Below are positions 12,762 to 17,453 of a stretch of 17,453 nucleotides of DNA, piece by piece. The notes under the pieces were generated by a model, which saw nothing but the letters and a program-made list of their open reading frames with translations, did not search any database and was not told the DNA's origin. Made by a program: the position numbers and the translations under genes. Each line of letters begins with the position of its first letter. The stretch's first letter is position 1. Source of the DNA: Candidatus Jorgensenbacteria bacterium GWA1_54_12 (GTDB lineage: Bacteria; Patescibacteriota; Minisyncoccia; UBA6257; GWB1-50-10); NCBI GenBank assembly GCA_001779505.1, contig MFKH01000004.1, positions 17,612-35,064 on the forward strand, read 5' to 3'.

Positions 12762-12790
12762 TTGTATTGTAACCTTGCCATCCATATAAT
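12762..12790 (+). promoter_or_regulatory. promoter of the glutaredoxin-like gene
   Basis: TTGTAT (12762-12767), a 17-nt spacer and perfect TATAAT (12785-12790), 6 nt before ATG 12797. It overlaps the divergent trxB promoter on the other strand almost completely. The predicted transcript is leaderless. Confidence 0.7.
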
Positions 12791-12795
12791 GACAA
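12766..12795 (-). promoter_or_regulatory. promoter of trxB
   Basis: On the minus strand TTGTCA (12795-12790), an 18-nt spacer and TACAAT (12771-12766), 7 nt before ATG 12758. Its -35 shares a base with the opposite -10, so the two promoters probably cannot be occupied together. Confidence 0.7.
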
Positions 12796-12796
12796 C

Positions 12797-13033
12797 ATGT
12801 CAAAAATCACCATTTATACCACTCCAACGTGCGTGTACTGTAAAATGACCAAACAGTTCTTTGCCGAGCACAACGTGCAATACGAAGAAAAGGATGTTGC
12901 GGAAAACGAGTCCGCCGCTCACGAAATGGTTGAGAAATCCGGCCAGATGGGCGTTCCCGTCATAGACATTGACGGAAACATCATCGTCGGGTTTGATAAG
13001 AAAAAGCTTTCCGAACTCCTCAAAATAAAATAA
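12797..13033 (+). CDS. glutaredoxin-like (NrdH-type) redox protein
   Basis: A 78-residue thioredoxin-fold protein. The active site is CVYC (12-15) after ITIYTTPT, the cis-proline loop is MGVPVIDIDG (about 51-60), and GFDKKKLSELL forms the last helix. Size and order match small glutaredoxin/NrdH-like proteins. It is divergent from trxB through interleaved promoters, and NrdH-type proteins are known substrates of TrxB, so the two probably form a TrxB-dependent disulphide reduction pair, perhaps serving ribonucleotide reductase. Glutathione dependence cannot be judged from sequence. The -10 ends 6 nt before the ATG and there is no SD. An intrinsic terminator follows. Confidence 0.9.
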   Translation: MSKITIYTTPTCVYCKMTKQFFAEHNVQYEEKDVAENESAAHEMVEKSGQMGVPVIDIDGNIIVGFDKKKLSELLKIK

Positions 13034-13055
13034 ATATCCCGAGCTCAAAAAGGGT

Positions 13056-13092
13056 AAGCGCCAGCCGCCCAATACAGCTGGCGCTTTTTATT
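13056..13092 (+). terminator. intrinsic terminator of the glutaredoxin-like gene
   Basis: AAGCGCCAGC (13056-13065) pairs with GCTGGCGCTT (13077-13086) around an 11-nt loop and runs into TTTATT. It lies 22 nt after the stop. Confidence 0.88.
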
Positions 13093-13100
13093 AATGAACC

Positions 13101-13129
13101 TTGAGCAGTGCCTCTCTATGGCATATAAT
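13101..13129 (+). promoter_or_regulatory. promoter of the HTH gene
   Basis: TTGAGC (13101-13106), an exact 17-nt spacer and TATAAT (13124-13129), 7 nt before ATG 13137. It rules out the longer in-frame TTG start at 13101, which lies in the -35. Confidence 0.75.
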
Positions 13130-13136
13130 TAGAGGT

Positions 13137-13898
13137 ATGGAAAATAAAACATTTAAAAGCAAAGCAATTAAATTGAGGCGGGCTGGGTTAAGTTACAATG
13201 AGATTAGAAAAAGAATTGGGGCGCCGAAAAGCACGCTCAGCTCCTGGCTAAAGAACATCCCTCTGAAACCTGAACACAAGAAACGACTCTACACGAAACA
13301 AATAGAAATACTCTCGCGAGGACCACAAAGCCAGAAAGAGAGAAGGAAACGGGAAATAGAAAAAATAATCAGCAAGGCACAGAGAGAAATATCGCTTCCT
13401 CTTACTCATGATACATATAAACTCTTCGGCGCAGCGCTGTACTGGGCAGAAGGTTCCAAAACGAAACATTTTGCGATAACAAATTCGGACCCTTACCTTA
13501 TTTTGTTCATGGTAAAGTGGTTTGGAGAAGCTTTAAACATCGGACCTGGTCAACTGAAAGCTTGGCTCAATGTCTACAGTCAACAGAATGAGGGAGATTT
13601 AAAAAAGTTCTGGTCTGACTTAACTGGTATCCCTATCAAAAACTTTGGAAAGAGTTATACAAAACCGACAAGTAAGGGATATAAGAAAAATACTCTATAC
13701 TACGGCACCATAAGAGTTAGGGTTGCAAGGGGAACGGACATAAGACACCGCGTCTTCGGATGGGTATCAGGTGTTTTACAAAACCTAAATCCGCATGTAG
13801 AATCAACTCAAAGAAAGTGGGTGTCTTTGACAAAAACAGAACGTCCGCCGGTGAATTTAACCCCCCGTAGCTCAGTTGGAAGAGCTGCTCCCTCTTAA
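13137..13898 (+). CDS. HTH-containing accessory protein, possibly LAGLIDADG-like; stop lies in tRNA-Lys
   Basis: From ATG 13137 it has 253 residues. An N-terminal helix-turn-helix is clear (KAIKLRRAGLSYNEIRKRIG then PKSTLSSWLK, about 9-40), followed by a basic coiled stretch (about 55-85). A core holds LFGAALYWAEGSKTKH, ITNSDPYLILFMVKWF and FWSDLTGIPIKNFGKSY. I recognise this core from uncharacterised CPR and phage-related proteins; its YWAEGSK..NSDP pattern suggests a LAGLIDADG/WhiA-like fold, but that is inference. Base composition is AT-rich compared with neighbours, so transfer is likely. The frame has no stop before the tRNA: the last residues (about TPRSSVGRAAPS) are read from tRNA-Lys, and TAA is in its anticodon loop. 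The family domain probably ends near residue 220. Confidence 0.72.
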   Translation: MENKTFKSKAIKLRRAGLSYNEIRKRIGAPKSTLSSWLKNIPLKPEHKKRLYTKQIEILSRGPQSQKERRKREIEKIISKAQREISLPLTHDTYKLFGAALYWAEGSKTKHFAITNSDPYLILFMVKWFGEALNIGPGQLKAWLNVYSQQNEGDLKKFWSDLTGIPIKNFGKSYTKPTSKGYKKNTLYYGTIRVRVARGTDIRHRVFGWVSGVLQNLNPHVESTQRKWVSLTKTERPPVNLTPRSSVGRAAPS

Positions 13899-13933
13899 GG
13901 AGAAGGTCGTAGGTTCGAGCCCTACCGGGGGGA
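13861..13933 (+). tRNA. tRNA-Lys(CUU)
   Basis: Acceptor CCCCCCG/CGGGGGG, D arm GCTC/GAGC, anticodon stem GCTCC/GGAGA (outer G27-A43 mismatch), loop CTCTTAA (anticodon CTT, reads AAG), variable AGGTC, and T arm GTAGG-TTCGAGC-CCTAC. Discriminator A followed by CAC, so CCA is not encoded. The 5' half overlaps the end of the HTH gene, and the 3' end is 3 nt before the recG ATG. A TTGACA at 13827-13832 upstream lacks a good -10. Confidence 0.94.
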
Positions 13934-13936
13934 CAC

Positions 13937-16009
13937 ATGGAACTCTTGACTCTCCTTTCCGATCTTCCGCGCGCAAAACGCTTCCTCCCGAAACTCAAAA
14001 AACTGGGTCTCACGACCGTCGGCGATCTTGTCTACCACTTCCCTTACCGCTACGAGGATTTCTCCCGTGTTGTCCCCATTGCTTCGCTCAAGTTAGGCGA
14101 ACCCGGAACGGTGCGCGGCACAATCGCGTCAATAAAAACGACCCGCATCTTCCGGCGGCGCCTTACGATAACCGAAGCTCGAGTAGAAGATGCAAGCGGC
14201 TCGGTGCGCGTCGTTTGGTTTAACCAGCCGTACCTCTCAAACGTGCTCACCGAAGGAAAAGAGGTGAACCTCGCCGGCGAACTTGAAGAGAAAAAGGGCA
14301 AGCCCGTCATTATGAACCCGATTCATGAATTTGCAGGCGGCAACGCGACACACACGGCGCGCATCATTCCCATATATCCGGAAACAAAAGGTTTCACGTC
14401 GCGCGGCATCCGCTACCTGGTAACCCCGATTTTAAAAACGCTCCCGCTCCTTACAGACCCGGTGCCAAGCGCGGTGCGTGATGAAGCGGCCTTGCCGGAA
14501 CTGAACACCGCGCTCCGCGACATTCATTTCCCCGCAAATATTACTGACGCGGAGCGCGCCCGGGCGCGCTTCATCTTCGAAGACTTTCTCGCTTTTCAGC
14601 TGTATAACCTTATCCGCCGCAAAAAATTCGCAGAGCGAGCGGCAACTTCCATACGAGCCGATGCGTCATATCTCAACGAGCTTATTGCCGGGCTTCCTTT
14701 CGGCCTTACCCAGTCGCAGGAACACGTCTTGAGTGACGTGTGCGGCGATATTGCCCAAAGGCACCCCATGCGGCGCCTCCTTGAAGGCGATGTCGGCTCG
14801 GGAAAAACCGTTATTGCTTCTCTCGCCGCGCTCCTCGCCGCTCGCGCGGACGCGCAGTCAGCCGTCATGGCACCGACCGAAATTCTCGCCACGCAACACT
14901 TTGAAACGCACATGAGGCTTTTTCCCAAAAGCGAGGAAGGTGTCGCGCTTCTCACGGGAAGCCGCGCGCGGCTCTTCTATGGAGAAGGGCTTATGAGCGA
15001 TACGAAACGGCCCGATATCGTGAAACGCATCGCCGAGGGAAAGATACGCATTGTGATAGGCACGCACGCGCTTATACAGAAATATGTTTCGTTCAAAAAC
15101 CTCGCTCTTGTTGTTGTTGACGAACAGCACCGCTTCGGCGTTGAACAGCGCGCCGCCCTCATGAAAAATAGCGTATGTCTGATACCTCACTTCCTAAGCA
15201 TGACGGCAACACCCATCCCGCGCTCGCTCGCCCTCACTATGTGGAGCGACCTTGATATTTCCTACCTCACGGAGCTCCCCAAGGGGCGGAAACGCATCAA
15301 AACATACGTTGTCCCGCCCGGGAAGCGCACAGGCGCCTATAATTTCATACGCGAGCGAATACGCGAAGGCAGGCAGGCGTTCGTCATCTGCCCGAGGATA
15401 GCCGCCTCCGAAAACGGAGACGAGGTAAAAACCGTCACCGAAGAGCACACAAAACTTTCGCGCGACATATTTCCCAACCTTGAAGTCGGCCTTCTCCATG
15501 GAAGGCTAAGGAGCAAAGAGAAGGAGGAAGTTATGCGGCGGTTCGCGGAAGGGAAAACGCACATTCTCGTCGCCACGTCAGTCGTTGAGGTTGGTGTAGA
15601 CGTTCCAAATGCCGCCGTCATGATGATTGAAGGCGCCGACCGCTTCGGCCTCGCCCAACTTTACCAGCTTCGCGGGCGCGTCGGGCGGGGAATCCACGAA
15701 TCATACTGCCTCCTTTTTACCGATTCGCCGTCGGACACCGTGCGCGAGCGGCTTGCCCTGGTCGCCAAAGCAAAGAACGGTCTGGAACTTGCCGAAAAGG
15801 ACTTGGCGCTCCGCGGCCCGGGAGAATTTTTCGGCACAACGCAAACCGGCATGCCCGACCTCGCCATGAAAGCCTTGGAACATCCCGACGTCGCGCGTGA
15901 AGCAAAGCGCCACGCCGCGAAACTTATCGCACAAGACCCTACCCTCACCTCTTATCCAGCCCTCAAACAAAAAATCCGCGACCTCATTGCGCGGATACAT
16001 AAAGAGTAA
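13937..16009 (+). CDS. recG: ATP-dependent DNA helicase RecG
   Basis: A branch-migrating helicase that remodels stalled forks and recombination intermediates. The 690-residue length is typical. In order: an N-terminal wedge/OB-fold domain (VGDLVYHFPYRYEDFS; GEPGTVRGTIASIKTT), helicase motif I LLEGDVGSGKT, Ia APTEILATQH, motif II VVVDEQHRFGVEQR (DEQH box), III MTATPIPRSLALT, the second RecA lobe with LLHGRL, VATSVVEVGVDVPNA, and motif VI QLRGRVGRG, then the RecG-specific C-terminal GPGEFFGTTQTGMPDL. The ATG lies 3 nt after tRNA-Lys on the same strand, leaving no room for an SD, so its mRNA 5' end probably arises by tRNA 3' cleavage. It ends 1 nt from the convergent pheT stop. Confidence 0.97.
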   Translation: MELLTLLSDLPRAKRFLPKLKKLGLTTVGDLVYHFPYRYEDFSRVVPIASLKLGEPGTVRGTIASIKTTRIFRRRLTITEARVEDASGSVRVVWFNQPYLSNVLTEGKEVNLAGELEEKKGKPVIMNPIHEFAGGNATHTARIIPIYPETKGFTSRGIRYLVTPILKTLPLLTDPVPSAVRDEAALPELNTALRDIHFPANITDAERARARFIFEDFLAFQLYNLIRRKKFAERAATSIRADASYLNELIAGLPFGLTQSQEHVLSDVCGDIAQRHPMRRLLEGDVGSGKTVIASLAALLAARADAQSAVMAPTEILATQHFETHMRLFPKSEEGVALLTGSRARLFYGEGLMSDTKRPDIVKRIAEGKIRIVIGTHALIQKYVSFKNLALVVVDEQHRFGVEQRAALMKNSVCLIPHFLSMTATPIPRSLALTMWSDLDISYLTELPKGRKRIKTYVVPPGKRTGAYNFIRERIREGRQAFVICPRIAASENGDEVKTVTEEHTKLSRDIFPNLEVGLLHGRLRSKEKEEVMRRFAEGKTHILVATSVVEVGVDVPNAAVMMIEGADRFGLAQLYQLRGRVGRGIHESYCLLFTDSPSDTVRERLALVAKAKNGLELAEKDLALRGPGEFFGTTQTGMPDLAMKALEHPDVAREAKRHAAKLIAQDPTLTSYPALKQKIRDLIARIHKE

Positions 16010-16010
16010 G

Positions 16011-17453
16011 TTATCGGACCTTCACGTTGAACTTCCCCTCAAGAAGCGAGGTGATGTTTTTCATCTCCTTATCAATCTCCTCGGAAGAGAGTGTGCGGTC
16101 TTCGGCACGGAACACGATGCGCAAGGTAATGCTCTCGCGCCCGCCCTCGTCATATTCGTCAATCAAATCAACGTCCTCAATAAGGCGAATATTTGACTCC
16201 TCAACAGCGCGCATGATGTTCCCGATGCGCGCGCCTAGAGGGAGCGCGAGCGACATGTCGCGCACCGCCGCCGGATATTTCGGAAGTGGCTCGTATGACC
16301 GCTCCCACTCCACGACCTTAAGAAGCTCCTCCATATCAAGCTCGGCATACGCCGCACGGAAGCTTTTTGAAATCTTGCCGATAACGCGGTCGTACGAAAC
16401 AATCTCCACACCCTCGTCTTGCGGGAGCTCGCGCATGAACGCATCGGTCAACCCGAGCCGGGCAAGCAATTCCTGTATAACCCCCTTCACGGCAAAGAAC
16501 GTTTCCTTGCCGCTCGAGCCGTGGGCAATGCCTACGGCGTACCGCTCGCCTCCTTTGAATATCTTACCGACCTCAAACACCCTGACCTCGTCGGAGAAAC
16601 GGAGATTTTCGGCGACATCCTTCATAAGCCCTTCGCGGAGAGTCGTACGAAGATGCGATTTGTCTTCCGCGATGGGGTTTTTAAGCTCAAGCTCCCCTTC
16701 CGGAGCAAACGAGTAATGGTACGCCTCGTTGAACCTGAATCCTATAAGAATGTCCCGCACGAGGTCTGCAAGCGCAAAATGCTCGTCAATCGCGTGCTCG
16801 CCGACCGAAAGTGTAAGAGAAACCGACGGTACGTTCCCATATCCAAAAAGACGAATGATTTCTTCCGCAAGATCTGCCTGGGTTTCAATATCCTGCCGCA
16901 AGGGCGGCACGTGAACGATATTTCCCGCCTCCCAGCGAGGCTCGCCCCGCTGAGCGGGGCGGCCCGTGACTCGAAAGCCGAGACGGCGGAGATCTTTGAG
17001 CGCCTCCGCGGTCTTTATAACAACTCCGGTAAGGGATTTGAATGCGACCGGAGAGAACGTTATCCTTCGCCATACCGGCTGGCATGGCGAGGTGTCAGTT
17101 ATGCCTCCCGCGCGAGCTCCGGCAGTTTCTTTCAAAAGCTCCGCCGCCCGCCGCGCACCCATATCCACAAGCAGAGGGTGCAGGTCGTGGGAAAACCTGA
17201 CCGACGCATCGGTGGCAAGCCCCAGAAGCTTTGACGTGCGGTAGATGTTCTGCGGGGCAAAGCACGCCGCCTCAACGATAACGCGCGTCGTATGCGCTGT
17301 GACCGCCGCGCGCGCGCCGCCTTTTATTCCCGCAATCCCGAGAGGTCCCTCATCATCCGCAATCACGAGAACCGACGGCGAGAGGGTGTATGCCGCTCCG
17401 TCAATCGTGCGGATGACCTCCCCCTTCCGTGCGGTGCGGACAACAATGCCGCC
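16011..17453 (-). CDS. pheT: phenylalanyl-tRNA synthetase beta subunit, N-terminus beyond window
   Basis: PheT, the large subunit of the alpha2-beta2 PheRS, is partial: the frame is open to the window edge, so about 480 C-terminal residues are visible. It begins in the B3/B4 editing region (VLVIADDEGPLGIAGIKGG; SVRFSHDLHP). It continues through B5 (FKSLTGVVI...LRRLGFRV...VPPLRQDIETQADLAEEIIRLFGYGNVP) and the catalytic-like core (FNEAYHYSF, NPIAEDKSHLRTTL). It ends in the FDX-ACB anticodon-binding domain (YPAAVRDMSLALP to FNVKV). The GTG at 17366 is internal (Val in VLVIADD), not a start. In B5 the loop after GFRV is about 10 residues longer than in E. coli PheT and is encoded by a GC palindrome. 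It converges on recG with a 1-nt gap. pheS is presumably beyond the right edge. Confidence 0.96.
   Translation of the reverse strand, partial: GGIVVRTARKGEVIRTIDGAAYTLSPSVLVIADDEGPLGIAGIKGGARAAVTAHTTRVIVEAACFAPQNIYRTSKLLGLATDASVRFSHDLHPLLVDMGARRAAELLKETAGARAGGITDTSPCQPVWRRITFSPVAFKSLTGVVIKTAEALKDLRRLGFRVTGRPAQRGEPRWEAGNIVHVPPLRQDIETQADLAEEIIRLFGYGNVPSVSLTLSVGEHAIDEHFALADLVRDILIGFRFNEAYHYSFAPEGELELKNPIAEDKSHLRTTLREGLMKDVAENLRFSDEVRVFEVGKIFKGGERYAVGIAHGSSGKETFFAVKGVIQELLARLGLTDAFMRELPQDEGVEIVSYDRVIGKISKSFRAAYAELDMEELLKVVEWERSYEPLPKYPAAVRDMSLALPLGARIGNIMRAVEESNIRLIEDVDLIDEYDEGGRESITLRIVFRAEDRTLSSEEIDKEMKNITSLLEGKFNVKVR

Noticed and set aside
12759..12803. Longer N-terminus of trxB from 12803
   Set aside because: The extra residues are unlike TrxB and lie on top of the divergent promoter.
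13101..13136. TTG start at 13101 for the HTH gene
   Set aside because: It coincides with the -35 box, and ATG 13137 follows a well-spaced -10.
13717..14013. 98-codon minus-strand reading frame (CPPGRARTYDLLLKREQLF...)
   Set aside because: It is the antisense translation of tRNA-Lys and flanking DNA, a well-known false gene pattern.
16419..17234. 271-codon plus-strand frame opposite pheT
   Set aside because: Antisense to conserved PheT domains, with no supporting signals.

Overview
The window looks like a chromosomal piece of a Patescibacteria (CPR) bacterium, most likely a GC-rich Parcubacteria/Paceibacteria lineage. The support is the mix of compact housekeeping genes with tiny gaps, translation starts almost without Shine-Dalgarno (SD) sites, a shortened bL21, and several protein types I associate with that group: secreted AWN..GW repeat proteins, two-helix mini membrane proteins, lycopene-cyclase-like membrane proteins, and the family at 7082-7702. 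This placement rests on pattern recognition, not a tree. The genetic code appears standard.

Left part (1-5210): a minus-strand Cas4/RecB-like PD-(D/E)XK nuclease, then plus-strand genes for a secreted repeat protein, cysS, dnaB and recR. cysS overlaps dnaB by 110 nt and recR starts 1 nt after dnaB. A convergent hairpin separates recR from minus-strand rplU (5205-5474), which follows a gene for an MscS-like membrane-helix protein (5565-6251). A possible bidirectional promoter separates the latter from a plus-strand membrane protein gene (6325-6708), whose intrinsic terminator lies inside the convergent 62-codon gene 6653-6841.

Middle part (6842-9240): the most unusual stretch. A self-contained cassette (strong promoter, long leader hairpin, perfect SD, 206-codon gene of unknown function, palindromic terminator) is followed by an AT-rich membrane protein gene and a minus-strand run of tRNA-Arg(UCG), a 116-codon SD-bearing gene and tRNA-Ala(CGC).

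Right part (9240-17453): reading leftward on the minus strand come trxB, cca (CCA-adding enzyme), tRNA-Pro(CGG), a lycopene-cyclase-like half protein, and a second cyclase-like half fused to a DgkA/undecaprenol-kinase domain. trxB diverges from a glutaredoxin-like gene through interleaved promoters. An AT-rich HTH gene then reads into tRNA-Lys(CUU), whose 3' end is 3 nt from the recG start. recG converges on pheT, which runs off the window edge.

Themes: (i) -10 boxes lie 6-9 nt before several start codons, suggesting leaderless mRNAs; only two genes carry strong SDs, both of unknown function. (ii) Two genes start 3-4 nt after a tRNA, so tRNA processing may create their mRNA 5' ends. (iii) The two-gene cyclase/DgkA unit could be an uncharacterised polyprenoid-modifying system.
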